Of a stretch of DNA of 64,000 nucleotides, positions 36,014 through 47,547 are shown piece after piece. Where the stretch lies: positions 18,476,224 through 18,540,223 of the forward strand of contig OX637287.1 of assembly GCA_951799445.1 (NCBI GenBank). Direction: 5' to 3'. The translations under genes were made by a program, and so were the position numbers. The notes beneath the pieces were generated by a model. The model was not told the DNA's origin. It saw only the letters and a list, made by a program, of their open reading frames with translations, and searched no databases. Positions within the stretch are counted from its first letter, which is position 1, and each line of letters begins with the position of its first letter. The stretch is from Pseudisothecium myosuroides (lineage: Eukaryota; Streptophyta; Bryopsida; Hypnales; Lembophyllaceae).

Positions 36014-37820
36014 AGATTGTTGTCTCACAAAGGCTCCGAAACAGTCCCCTTTGACGAAGTTTCTATTTGATTCACGGGTTCCTACTGACGCTGACGATGT
36101 GTCTGGTGTTTCGCCGGTGGAGTACTCGGAAGAAGAGCAGATCCAAAACCTCGATTCCACCACGTCCACTGCAGAATCGATGAAGGATTCTGATGGCATT
36201 GGCGTCGTATCGGTAGTCACGAAGGCGCAGCAACTTTTTACACCGTTGTCAAGCAACTCCGACCTCGTAATCTTGGACCCGAGGGTGGGCGCTCCCCTGC
36301 ACAATTTCGCGAGGCAGCGACGAGAGGAGCTATGAATTCAATCGATACTTTCAAGATTCGTGGGCCGCTAAGCTTCCATGGTCAAATCTATGCACGGTGC
36401 AGACGGGCATATAATTCAGGTTCGGTGCAAGATCTGCACAGAGGTGGAAGGGAGAGAGAAGTTACTAGCCTTCAAAATCGACAGTCTTTGGAAGCATCGA
36501 AAGGCTCTTGTTACAAATTCAAAGGTTAAGGCTGGGGATTACTTCTTCCTATGCACTTACAACCACGTGAAGAACGAGAAAGTGTATTTTGCCTGCCGTG
36601 CCAATGTAGAGACGGTGCTAAGCAAGGTCGCAAGCGGGATTATGCTAGAGCGGAAGAAAAAAGTTGTCTAGTTCTGTTCACTGTTCCACCTACTCACAAA
36701 GAGCCGACCTATCTCGGATTTCACAGACCTCCAGCAGCTCTCCAGCAGTTGAACGTCCCAGACTGCTCCCGTAAGCATTGGAGCAAGGGATCCAGGTCGG
36801 AGATGGCAGATGCTATGGCTGGAGTATCACTGCAAAGTTGAAGAAATACATCAGAGAGGCACGTTTTTTCTCTGTCAGTGCCGATGAGGTTACTTCCATT
36901 GACAATGTGCAGTGGATGTCGATCCATGTCTACATTTGCAAGCATTTCAAACACGTGCCCATAATGCTATCACTGGTTAGACCACAGGACGGTGGCACCA
37001 CTGATGCTTTGAAATCCCACATTGTGAAACGACTAGCATTTCACGTCAGAGAAAGATGTGGCACAGATACTAGTATGCTTTGGCACGGATGGAGCTGCCA
37101 CATTCCAAGGTTGCAAAACTGGAGTGACGGTTCAATTGAGAGAGCAAGATGCCCCATTCCTAATGGGAGTTCTCTGCATGGCGTACATAACTAATTTGGC
37201 GGTTGAGACTCTTTCTAAACTATTGATTGTGCACAAGCTGGAGTTACTTTGTCAAACGCTACATGGCTACTTCACGGTATCTACCAAGAGGCATCTTGAG
37301 TTCACAAGGCTTGCTGAGATGGTTGAAACTACAGTAAAGGCTTGAAAATTTTGAGAAACGTAACCATCCGATGGATCTCTGTGCTAGAGCCTCTGAAGCG
37401 CATCGCACTTTGATAGTGAAAATGCATGAGGATGCAGCAAAGGAATTTCATGCCCGTTCCAATCTAGCTTTGCTATGTGATGTGCCGACTGTACTAGCAC
37501 TGTAGTGTATCGTTCCATTTTTGGAATGTGTATAGTCTCCCATTAAGTTCACCTAATCTGGTTTGGCTTGACTACATTGCAGCCGTAAAAATCTGCCAAG
37601 CAGAGTTGCAGGAGCTCTATGTTGAGTCCGTCACTGCCTTCTCTAAGGGTTTTCAATACTTCTCCGGTATGGTTCAGAATCACTCATTCACTATAGTCCA
37701 GGAGTGGACAACGATGAGTCGAGTTAACAGTAAGTCATACCTGGCTCTCACTTTGAAACCACTCACGGGTGCAAAAGAGACTGTGTCCCGGACTGGCTTT
37801 GCAGATTGCATCTGCTAAGT
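36014..37820 (+). pseudogene. Decayed hAT-like transposase (DUF4371-type)
   Basis: Pieces in three frames line up as one protein. A BED-like region reads AAKLPWSKSMHGADG, VRCKICTEVEGREKLLAFK, DSLWKH (36365-36500). The catalytic core has FFSVSADEVTSIDNVQWMSI (about 36860-36925), FGTDGAATFQGCKTGV (about 37078) and GVLCMAYITNLAVETLSKL, then STKRHLEFTRLAEMVET and ILRNVTIRWISVLEPLKRI (about 37340-37410). This order is that of plant hAT-related proteins with DUF4371. At least three frame changes (near 36340, 37075 and 37335) and several stops break it. No terminal repeats or 8-bp duplication could be assigned. It is a dead element rather than a domesticated gene. Confidence 0.65.
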
Positions 37821-38736
37821 GAAATTGGTTGAATTCAAGAATTATTGTGAGATTCTTGACTCAAGGTTGCTTGATAATCAGATACTCCGTAGTTTTATTC
37901 AAGCTGACCATTCAGTCCAAGTGCTAAGAGGGACCGTCGGATTGCAACCCCTTGGCTCTCTTGTGGCATTGGAGCCCTCATTCCCAAAGTAACTCGACAG
38001 TTGTGTGATTTTGTAGGTGTTGCAGCAGAATGTGCAGGAAAGCTCCGTGGCTGAATGTCATTTTTTGTGTGTGACTGATTTTGCGGTAGAAATTACAGGT
38101 TTATGTTATTGAAAAGAAATGTGCAGGTAGCTTGTCTGATGTATCATGTGATTCTCGTCGTCTTACAGATGTATGTGCTTTAAGTAGCTTGCATGAAATT
38201 CTTACCCCGTGAATACCAAGTGCTGGTCGTTTATGTCTTCTGAATGAGAATGAGATGTTGCATGTGCGTGCTTGACATCTGAAGAAATCGCCGCCAATGC
38301 TGCAAAAAATTTAATCGCACTATTCACAACCGATACTGAGCGTAGGAGAATTTTTCTTAGCAACATAGCCTCGTACAGAAGGCGCTATATGCACGAAAAG
38401 AACCCTTTTAAATTCGCAATGTTTTCCTTACTTGAAAAAATTGAAAATCGCTGACTTACAATGTCATTTCCAGAGGACACGGCTGCTGCTAAAAAATCTA
38501 TTTTAGAAGCCTTACACTCACGTAGGAAGCAATTCGCTCTGCTCCACAATATACAGAATAATTTGGCTGCGGCAGAGGCAATGACTAACTCGAGATTTGC
38601 AATCAAATTTTTTTATCAGATTTCCATTGACGCATACAACGAAAGAGATGGCGAAAGTCTGATCAGCTGAAGGAAGACTTATAAGAGGGAAAACAAAATC
38701 AATGAGGGCATTGGCATTCCTCAAGTGGGGGAGGGA
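37821..38736 (+). other. Region downstream of hAT remnant
   Basis: Two frames (38272-38454 and 38461-38670) have a plausible amino-acid texture (helical, Lys/Glu/Ala-rich) but match nothing I recognise. They may be the worn C-terminal part of the same element or chance frames. Confidence 0.25.
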
Positions 38737-38837
38737 GTCATGCTCCAAAAGGTTGACAAGACTCATAATGGAGTCCGGGTTGAAGTGCACCTCGACTCCG
38801 TTAAGTTATGAGTCGTGTCAACCTTTTGGAGCATGAC
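38737..38837. repeat. Near-perfect 32-bp inverted repeat, about 100-nt fold-back
   Basis: Arm 38737-38768 (GTCATGCTCCAAAAGGTTGA start) pairs with 38806-38837 with a single mismatch. Within the 37-base loop a further GGAGTC/GACTCC pair can close. The predicted RNA would be a stem of more than 38 bp, the size and shape of a plant small-RNA precursor or a fold-back MITE. Confidence 0.88.
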
Positions 38838-39569
38838 ACCAACAAGAACTGGGACGAAACGCAACCAAGGCTGCACTTCTGTTTGGGCATTTCAGATTCC
38901 GGAGCGGAAGGCAATTCATCCAGTTAGTACTGGAAGAAAACTCAAATAAAATCCATCGAGGAGAGAACTGTACACTGCAGGGTTACGAAAGAGAATTTTG
39001 GATTGTCCCCTACTAGAAAAGCCACTACTTTACGACCAACTTGATCGGAAAGAACGTTTCAGACAGAAACCTGCCATCACGGACCAGAACTAAGAAACTC
39101 AAATCGTAGGACAGAACTGATCACCAATTCAAATAACAACAAAGTCTGAGTGGTATCACCGATCAGTGGATGCAACAGATGTATTTCAATTTCAACAAGA
39201 CCGAAGCCTACAAAGTCCTGCAGGGCTTAGAAAACTTAAAACACATACCGTAATCAAAACCAAGCTGAAATAATCACAGCAAGAGAAAGAGGAGGCACAA
39301 TACCTGCTCTACGAGTCTCAAATGCCGGAATGAAGGAGGTTGACTGCAAAAGAATTCAATGCCTCTACTTTCATTACTTACTGCATGATCATGTTCATAT
39401 TACATACCTCTAGGTTTAAAATTGTGAACACCAGGTCCAAGCACTCTTGTTTATAGTGCAAAATCGTTACAGGGCTCAGGGATGTCCTAAACCATTGCCG
39501 TTTCTATTGCGAACCCTAATTGCGACTATAACCTCAATCTTATACTTCTACTCCCTCATGTTTTGTAAA
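38838..39569. other. Downstream flank of RPF2
   Basis: No gene is seen. The part nearest 39570 should hold the RPF2 3' untranslated region on the minus strand. Confidence 0.4.
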
Positions 39570-40571
39570 CTACACGCCGTTGCTCTTTAGCTTTTTATTG
39601 GGAGAGCCCTCGGCCTCGCCCATGGTGACATCACCTGCACCGCTTTCGCTCTGGTCTTGCTTCGAGACAGCTTTGGCAGCGGCAGCTTCTCTGCGTTCCC
39701 GCTTCAACCCCTTCATCTTCGTCAAGGCCATCTCGCCGACCTCCTGAGATGGAACATACATGCGGCCAACTTTGCCCGCCAAGGAGTCCGTGCTGACATT
39801 CTTAATCTTCTTCTTCGTCGTCTTCGGTGCAAGTCGCATGGCTTCCTTCCGCAAATCAGTGCTCGGCTCGCGGTTCCTTCGCAGGACCATGTCCATACAG
39901 GGACCAGCTTCGATGAGCTCCACCCGGGGGACTTTCGTCCCCGACTTCTTAAATCGAACAGCACAATGCTTGAATACAACTTTCTCTCCCACCGCGATAC
40001 AGAGAAACACCTTGTCCAACCCTTGCAAATTGATCGTCTCGATAACTTCTCCACGCATGAAATCCACTATAAGTTCCTTGAAATGACGAAACTTAGAGTC
40101 GGACTCAAACTTTTCACCTATGAAAGCGAAGCAGGGTTTCGACCCGGCTTGCGGCGCGGCTTTCTTACCCCCTCCGAGCGACTCAATCGACTTGAAATTC
40201 TCGATTCCGACTTCCATCATATCGAACACCTTGTGGTCGAACATGCGCCCTAAAACTAAATTGTTCGGTCGCTTCTTCGAATGCGACCCGAACGCGAATA
40301 AGCTGCAATCGGTTTTCTGCGAGAGAAACTCCAAAGAAGTTTCACCCCCGCCCTCGAAAGGCCGAATCGCATCGTTCTTCTTGGTGTACTTGATCGCTTT
40401 GCCCCCGGCCTTCCGCAGGTGGTAGAAATCCGACAACGCTTGCTTGATGTTGGCCGTCGTCTTGGTCCCGTGCAAGAGCAGAATCTTCTTCGAATTCTCC
40501 TCCAGCTTCGGAGCCCGCTTCTCCAGCTCCCGCTTCGCCCGTTTCGTCTTGGGCTTCACAATGCGAAGCAT
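39570..40571 (-). CDS. RPF2: Ribosome production factor 2 (Brix domain)
   Basis: A single exon codes 333 residues. RPF2 works with RRS1 in the nucleolus to load 5S RNP (5S rRNA, uL5, uL18) onto pre-60S particles and is needed for 27S pre-rRNA processing. The start is the first ATG (MLRIVKPKTKRAKREL); an in-frame GTG 10 codons upstream is not needed and family members start near this point. The Brix domain covers about residues 20-230: KILLLHGTKTTANIKQAL, FEGGGETSLEFLSQKTDCSL, FAFGSHSKKRPNNLVLGRMF, DHKVFDMMEVGIENFKS, and the FKKSGTKVPRVELIEAGP stretch. The C-terminal tail is basic and Ala-rich and ends with an acidic patch and GSPNKKLKSN, as usual for nucleolar factors. Length and domain order are normal for the family. 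Confidence 0.96.
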   Translation of the reverse strand: MLRIVKPKTKRAKRELEKRAPKLEENSKKILLLHGTKTTANIKQALSDFYHLRKAGGKAIKYTKKNDAIRPFEGGGETSLEFLSQKTDCSLFAFGSHSKKRPNNLVLGRMFDHKVFDMMEVGIENFKSIESLGGGKKAAPQAGSKPCFAFIGEKFESDSKFRHFKELIVDFMRGEVIETINLQGLDKVFLCIAVGEKVVFKHCAVRFKKSGTKVPRVELIEAGPCMDMVLRRNREPSTDLRKEAMRLAPKTTKKKIKNVSTDSLAGKVGRMYVPSQEVGEMALTKMKGLKRERREAAAAKAVSKQDQSESGAGDVTMGEAEGSPNKKLKSNGV

Positions 40572-40704
40572 GGCTGCTGCAAAGCCCGAAGGCAACCCCA
40601 CGCCGGAACAAACAATCTATTCGAAGCTATCCCACCCCTCTCTTCAACTTCTCGCAGAAAACAATCTTAGTCCGCCCCCCGATTCCAACAGATGTGATGG
40701 CAGT

Positions 40705-40750
40705 GGAAGGTTTTAGGGTTTAGGGTTTACGGAGCTTTAAACCCTAATTT
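40705..40750 (-). promoter_or_regulatory. Telo-box cluster upstream of RPF2
   Basis: TTTAGGGTTTAGGGTTT at 40712-40728 and AAACCCTAA at 40739-40747 lie about 140-175 bp upstream of the RPF2 start. The plant telo box (AAACCCTAA) is known to be common in promoters of ribosomal protein and ribosome biogenesis genes, so the placement fits the gene. Two copies face opposite ways. Confidence 0.7.
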
Positions 40751-40866
40751 CATTCACATCCCGTTTCACTTCACACTAAAAGACGGAGTTTCTGACCATG
40801 TGAGCAACCTCAATATCTTTTGCTTTCTGTGCTCTATTTAATCACTAAATATTGAGTGAAAGTCTT

Positions 40867-41095
40867 TTAACCCTTGAACGACGCAGAGGACATTTGGCGT
40901 CCGATGAATGACAGAGAATCTTTGCTTATGGACAGAAGTGCAACTATTCATCCTCAAAATTTTGTTGTAAAAAGGGAAGGTCTTCTACAATAGGTTGATT
41001 TCCAATAAGTGTTTTTCCATTATTTTAAGGCAATGATCCTAACGGTATCCAAAGGGATGATTTCCGCGGTCACCAGTCCGTCCTTCAAGAATTAA
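40867..41095. mobile_element. TTAA-flanked MITE, 230-bp family, copy 2
   Basis: The left end TTAACCCTTGAACG is clear. The right end is mutated (CGTCCTTCAAGAATTAA) but the final TTAA (41092-41095) is shared with the next copy. The interior matches copy 1 throughout (GAAGTGCAACTATTCATCCTC, AAGGGATGATTTC). Confidence 0.78.
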
Positions 41096-41321
41096 CCCTT
41101 AAACGTTGAGGCGGATGTTTTGCAGCCGATGAATGACAAGAGAATCTCCTATGTAGGACAAAAGTGCAACTATTCATCTTCCAATTTTTTTGTGGAAAGG
41201 GGAGATCATGGACAGTAGTTTGACCTCCAATGAGCACTTTTTATTTTTTCAAAAAAGATGATGTCATCCAATGCAAAAAGAAATGATTTCCACGGTCACC
41301 AGCCCTATGTTTAAGGGTTAA
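41092..41321. mobile_element. TTAA-flanked MITE, 230-bp family, copy 3
   Basis: It starts at the TTAA that ends copy 2 and closes with GTTTAAGGGTTAA (TTAA 41318-41321). Same orientation, same length. Two elements abutting at one TTAA suggest that one copy inserted into the target-site duplication of the other. Confidence 0.8.
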
Positions 41322-42810
41322 TTTTATTTTTTAGGATGAAACCACATGTCTTGTACAACTCATAAGGAATTTAGATTTATTTTGTGAAAATTTGAAATTA
41401 TCATGAATTTTTGCAATAATATTGAAGAACATTCATATCAAATACAATATATGTAGTATTTTTTTTTTAAAATTTAAAATTTCACCATGAATGTGTATTA
41501 TAGTTTCAAACATCATGATGTAAAACAAATTTCCAAATCATTCTACACTTGGAAATATCAAGTCTAAAGTTTAAATTGCTAAAAATTCTTTAATTTTAGG
41601 AATGTTCCAAAGACTTGATTCACGATACTTCATTTCATCGATTGGACTCAAATTCAAAGAAGTTTTTTTTTTAAGGCCTAAATTTAGATTCAGAGCAAAG
41701 AGGTACAAGTTGTGAAAATACACTCAAATAGCATCTTCTTGTGTAGAAAATTCAATGATACCTCAATGAAATGATATCTATCCAATATCTAGTGCAAATA
41801 CATTCAAAGAACTCTTCCAAAAAATCTTGGATGAAAGAACATTTTTTGTACCTTATATTGTTTATTTGGAATCATCCAAGTGCTACAAAGTGGCACCTTG
41901 GTTTTTTAATTAATTATTTGACACAAAATGCTAATCAAGTATGGTGGCATAATTGTGGTAGATTACTGTCAGAGGCATTTAGGTGGGTACACCTAAAATT
42001 GTACCCTACCTAAAACTACCATCATCACTTTGTATACATCTCCAAAATCAATATTTACATATTTTGGAGAAACAATTTCTTAACATTTACCAAAAAAACT
42101 TTGACCCTTCATAACTTTTGCATACGGGATCCAAATGTAGCATTCTTTGGTGCGTTGAAACCTCCTTTCACATGCCAACAAGAAAATATGAAAATTTTAT
42201 CAATCTCACAATAGTAAATAGGCACGGCAGCGAAAAGTGACGATTTGGGGGGTACCCACCTTACTTTGACAAATCAGTGTAAGCAGGGGACTTTGGGTGT
42301 AAGTTCGAATATCGCGGTTGGCCCATAACATTCATCTAGAGTGATGGTGTGGTATATTCCACACCCCAACAATGCTTCATCAGTAGTTACTGATGAATTA
42401 GACAGTGGAGGATGTAGAAGCGCACCATCACTGTAGACATCAACACATACTACTGAATGTTATGCCATATGATTTTCACTGATCCATGCGAGAGAGCGTC
42501 GAAAACTGAAGACATTTGTCAGAATTTCAATCTCCCGCCGTCTTGTAATTCTTCCTTGCCGCTGCAGGAGACTCCTTCAGATGGGGATCCCCGCCACAAA
42601 CACACACCAATACCTTACAACAAGGCACAATACAACGAGGGCACACTGGCCTCGATGATGGCCCCGATTGTGTAGAAGATGATTTGGCTGACACAGAATT
42701 CGAGAGTATTTTCATAGAGTGTCGGTCTTGGAATCGGAGTTTTGGGAGTGATTAATTGTTGATGGATGTGTAGGTGATGGTGGGATTGTAGTCCCTCCCT
42801 CCCTTTCGCC
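41322..42810. other. AT-rich intergenic DNA with a short fold-back
   Basis: No coding region. At 42340-42432 the ends AGTGATGGTG and CACCATCACT can pair, with inner pairs GGTGTGG/CCACACC and the palindrome CATCAGTAGTTACTGATG. The final 200-300 bp should contain the promoter of the gene starting at 42811. Confidence 0.45.
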
Positions 42811-45800
42811 ATGGGTTTTGGGTTTTGGCACAGCTCTGCCACTCCGGCTCTGCAATCGCAGCTGAGTTTGCCCCGGCTTTCGCAGAATCTCAGAGCTGAG
42901 AGAGTTCATTTTCTCGATGGTTCCTCGTCTGGTGAAGCCAAATGTGCGAGATCGCAAGCAGACTTGGGGTCTAGGCAGCAGCTATGTCGGGGTAGTATTA
43001 CCAATAGGCCGCTGTTGTCGAAGAGAATCGTGAAGAGTTCAGGGAAATTAGGGCATAATGGACGACGCATAGTGGCATGTGCGGCAGGGGGTTCTGGAGA
43101 ATCAGGGGAGAGGTTCTTCGGGTCGGGTTCGTCAAGTGGTGCCCTGTTTTGGCAGCCACTTTGGAGCAATGTCTCCAAAACTCAGAGACTGGAGTTCGGT
43201 GGAAATGGTATTGGCGGAGGTTGTGGAAATGGAGGACAGGGTGGCGGTGGAAGCAGCGGCAGTGGTGGAAGTGGAAGCGGAAAATTTGGTCATGAAACGC
43301 ATGTGAGCAGTGTGGGAGATAGAGATGAGGAGCATGCCTGTAGAGAACCGCCTGCAATGAGGTCTCGAGTTTTACTCCTGGCGTCTTTGAGTTCTGCAAC
43401 AGGGGATTCAGTGGAGAGGGAGGCGCCCTTTGCTCTATTTGGAAGATGGAAGAGACCTGGAGCTGCGGACGAGACAGCTGCAAACGCGACCTCCAAAACC
43501 TCTGGTGAGGGTAGGGCTGATGGGAGTTAAACCCTAATTGACCTAAAACCACAAATTGAGCTTCAGTTTTCTTGTCGGAGTTTTGAATAGGTCATATGGA
43601 GACATGTTTTATTCAATTTCTTTACAATAGTGTTCTGCGGTGATTGCGGTGATATAGAATTTGACCCCATCCGATCACAACACGATCTCTTGAATTGGTC
43701 ATTTTAGTACCACGATTACTTGGTCCTTTAGGGGTTATAACAAACTTGGCTGAATTATCCTCGTAGTAATGGCAAAAATCTTACATCTTAGGAAATCAAA
43801 CGTTTGGGATATGAATTCTCTTTCCTTTGTACTGATGTAGCTGATCCGGTCGATGGAGTTCGGGTTTGTCTCTGGCTGCTGGTACTCGTGGAATTGAATT
43901 GAACTTCTGATTATTTACAGTTCATATCGACAGGTTCTGAAGGTGGCTCTAGTGGCCAATTTAGTGGAATGGAAAACAAGCGGGGTGCGTCGGTGGAAGT
44001 GTCCGCGGCACACGCGGTGCAGAAAGATGGGGATGAGGCAACTGCTAAGCGTTCTGAGGTTCGTAATCTTTAAACGCTTATGCAATTTCTCATTGCGATC
44101 ATCACACACTATTGAGCTTCATGTTTCATTTAGATACGTTCTTTTGTCCAATTTTTCTGTGACCAACGGATGCAATGTTCCTCAGAGATTCTGGTGATAT
44201 AAAATTCGACTCCATTTGGAGTAATATTTTCACAATATGACCAGATGAATTGGTCGTTCTGAAAACCGTGAATCTTCGGTCCTTGAGGGGTTCGAGCTTA
44301 AATTTCACCACGAATATGCTGTCTTTAGTCTTGCTGTAATACAAGTCGAGGGGCAATATTTTGGCGCATATGAAGTGCTGTTATAGAGCTTCGTTGTGAA
44401 ATACTCCTCACATACATGTGTGAAATTAACGATCAAAGTAGGTTTTTCCCTATTTAAAGCGTATTTGCCATGCCCCTCAATCTACATTTACAACGGTTAC
44501 TAGCATGAAGAAGCTTGTTCTATCTGACGATAGATCCGTTCCTCTACATTTGTGCGCTGTTTCATTTTGCTGACGAGTTCTCTTTCATGCAGACAGCCGC
44601 TTTGAGAAGACTCCAGCGTGAGACTTTCGAAGACTTAATGAGGGTCAGAGAGCGACTGGACAAGCTTGAGTTTCACACAGGCTTGCGCAAATCAAAGGCG
44701 CAATCTCCATTAGGTGAAGGTGCTGCAAAGACGCGGCTAACGGGAGAAGTCTGTGCTGGTGGTGCGTTCCTCTTGTTGGACGATGAGAGTAGCCGCTATT
44801 CTCGGGCTGCGCTTGCAGAAAACCTTCACACCGGCATGGATGCTCGCTTCACTTTTGAGACTTTTTACAGAGAAATGGATGTGATGATCACGGAATGTTC
44901 AGCTAGACACTCTGGTAGTGATGGCAGCGTGCTTGGGGGACCCATTTCAGTTACCAAGCTGGCTTACAATGCTCGAGTCACTGATGATTTTAATGTTGTG
45001 GTCGCGCCCCTAGGAGCTCGTGGTAGTGACATAACCGAGACTGTGAATCCATTACAGGTCAGTATTGTGACGACATACATATGCACCCTGCTAAAGAGAA
45101 TTGATAGGTGTTAAAGAATCAGGTTGAAATATTTCTGATATTGATTGTGTCTTCACAGGGTCAAGCGTTGACACAATTTGCAAGGATAGGACCTGCCATG
45201 TACCGGCATTGTGTGGGTTCTGCTCTAGGAGCTACCTTGAGGGGAAAGATGGGACTTATATCGTTGTCTCAATACCTTTCAGGCTGGGGAACTGGATCAT
45301 CCTTAGCCGGTGCGCCTCTTGGTCTCAGCACCCTTGCTCATGTTCTTTTTCAACCATCGGAGAACTCTGTATTCTCCCTCTCAGCAGTCAATCGCTTCTG
45401 GACCAATCCTTCTGTCCGAGGTCTGCGCTGGAGTGAAATGGGACCTCTGGTTCTCTCCAAGACTCGTCATACTCATAACTCAGATTCTATTAGTCCACAG
45501 ATGAGTAGCAGTCGCCGTGGTTTACGAACATCCATGGACAACGCATCGCCGGGTGATTTTCGAACAGCATCATCTGGCACTCCGCCTAATAGTGCTTCGT
45601 GGGGCACGCCTTCTGGTGAGGCTGAGCAAATAATTAATGCTGTTCCAGAACCTCATGGGAGCGCAACGCAGTCAATCGCATTGGCTGGAGAAATAGATGT
45701 CGGTGCAAATGTGAGCCTTGCAGGCTGGGCTCAGGTTAGCGCTGTTGCTTATCCATGCTTACTTACTTCTATTATATTTTATCTATTTATTTCCAGTATC

Positions 45801-46422
45801 GAGAGGGGTTTCGTAACAGATTCTGTTTTACAATCGATCTATATATCCACCGTGTGACCTGTTTTAGGCCAACCGAGGGAATTGGTTCGATGAGTCTGAG
45901 GAGAAAGAAATCGAATGGGGTGTGAGCCTCACAAAGGCAGTCGGGAAAACAGTTGATTGGGGTCTCTGTGTGGGGAGCTCGAAGGTGGATCTATGGAGTG
46001 CTGCCCGAATCGATGACAATACCGTCCTTGGTACTGGAGATGGTTCAGGTACAATCTTCCAACTTTTAGAATATGAGGCTCTCGTTTGAATGCCCCTGAT
46101 GGATACAACGTTTCCCTTTTGTAAATCACCACTTCCAGAAGCAATCGGGCAATGAAATTTATGACCAAGAAAATTAGATTTGCTGTTTTATTGATATTTG
46201 CGGTTCGTTTGAATTCTAGCTTCATTGTATTCCGCTGGATGCATGACAAACGTCTCACATGATACGCGTGATTTTGCATCAGGTAATCTGCAATTGCATA
46301 TGGAGGCCTTTATGAAACTCAGCGTGGGGCGTGGTTTTACAATTCAACCTGGTTTAGTCTACCTCCGAAATAAGCAGTCACAAACCCCTGCCCTTATGCT
46401 ACGATCTTCGTGGGCTCTGTGA
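42811..46422 (+). CDS. Predicted plastid-targeted protein of unknown function, plant-conserved
   Basis: Exons 42811-43504, 43934-44058, 44593-45057, 45159-45734, 45868-46048, 46283-46422 join in frame to 726 residues. The N-terminus (MGFGFWHSSATPALQS, poor in acid, rich in Ser/Arg) looks like a chloroplast transit peptide, with IVACA near residue 89 as a possible cleavage site. A Gly/Ser-rich stretch follows (GGGCGNGGQGGGGSSGSGG, about residues 135-155). The conserved part starts with RRLQRETFEDLMRVRERLD and continues through GGAFLLLDD, GGPISVTKLAYNARV, APLGARGSDITETVNPLQ and GSALGATLRGKMG. Alternating hydrophobic/polar stretches near the C-terminus (FMKLSVGRGFTIQPGLVYL) could be beta strands of an envelope protein, but that is inference. 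I recall similar unannotated plant proteins and cannot name a function. MITE copies sit in introns 1 and 2. Confidence 0.75.
43527..43740. mobile_element. MITE copy in intron 1 of the plastid-protein gene (reverse orientation)
   Basis: The reverse complement carries the family core (GTGATATAGAATTTGACCCC, ATCACAACACGATC) and ends TTGGTCCTTTAGGGGTTATAA, a slightly altered right terminus. The left border is approximate (TTAA at 43527). Confidence 0.6.
44110..44295. mobile_element. MITE copy in intron 2 of the plastid-protein gene (reverse orientation)
   Basis: The core TTCTGTGACCAACGGATGCAATGTTC, GATTCTGGTGATATAAAATTCGACTCC and TTTTCACAATATGACCAGA (read in parts) matches the family; the right end is CGGTCCTTGAGGGGTTC. 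No intact TTAA remains. Confidence 0.6.
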
Positions 46423-47547
46423 CAGTGCTCTAGTTGGGCCTAGTGAGTATGGACTTAGGCCTCATATGTGTGAATAGTAGTGTAGTTATAAATACGATTC
46501 TTTAACTTAGTGTTAACTTAAATACTCTGCAACCAGATTGTTGCAGAAGGTTAACCTAGTACATTTTAAAAGTCCGATGTTTTTCTGCTACCAATTGGTT
46601 TGTAGCTGTCACGCAGTAAAATTCCTTGTTACTTCCATTGGTTGCAAAGTCATTTTATGATTGTATGGCAACTTCAGACCGTTTGTATTCTTAAATTTCT
46701 TTGGGTACATCTAAGATGTTTTGACAGCTTCGCGTGTACTTTCATGGATGAAAAAAGGCCAACAGACTTTTCCATGTCGGAGGTGAATGACATCGAAATC
46801 TGGTTACGAAGCGACTTATGGAATTCGGTTGAGACGTTTCGCACGTGTTTGCGTGAGTTGCATCTCCTTGCCGACAATTCCCTTCATCAGTTCCGAGTTT
46901 ATCTTCTGCTTTGCAGGCTTACTTTCGGACATGATCTTTACCTCGCTTGGGTGCTCAGGTAGAGGTTACCTATCTGCCAGATCTTGAAGGGCATTGGTAG
47001 CTAGAATTCTGGCTATGCAGGCGAGGATCTGCGTCAACTTTGATGTCCGGAGCTCTTGCGTATTTTTCACTTACATACTATGTGGCGTTGTTGGCGGTAT
47101 CATCGACCACATGAGACATATATTTCTGGTATAAGTGCGCGTAAATGCAACAGCTGCATTGGTTGAGGAGACCGGGAGATCTATACCGTGGATCACCGTG
47201 GATCACAATGGGCATCGGTGCAATCAGTTTTCCGTTTGCAGAAAGCAAAAATGTGGTATTGGTAAGCCTTCAAATTTCTTGAGTTTGTGAAGTTTGAGAT
47301 CTATCTTAGGTTTTTCACTGACATGAATTAACTCATCATCGATGCAGGTTATCACGTTATTGGAATGATTACATTATGCGGCTTATGCTCGACTCTCGAA
47401 CCAGGCTCAATCGACATGGCCACGGCCAGAGTTACAATTGTCCTAATCGAGGTTGCTGAAAACAACCACCTAGATCCATCTAATCTAAGGCATCTTCGTT
47501 CTTCATGGCCGTGAACCTAGTGAGGAGTGACGATTATTTGGTAGCAA
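46423..47547. other. Intergenic DNA
   Basis: 3' flank of the plastid-protein gene followed by the upstream region of the DUF674 gene. No further gene is recognised; frames at 46642-46962 are unsupported. Confidence 0.4.

Noticed and set aside
39657..40253. 198-codon plus-strand frame opposite RPF2
   Set aside because: It is the shadow of a clear Brix-domain gene on the other strand.
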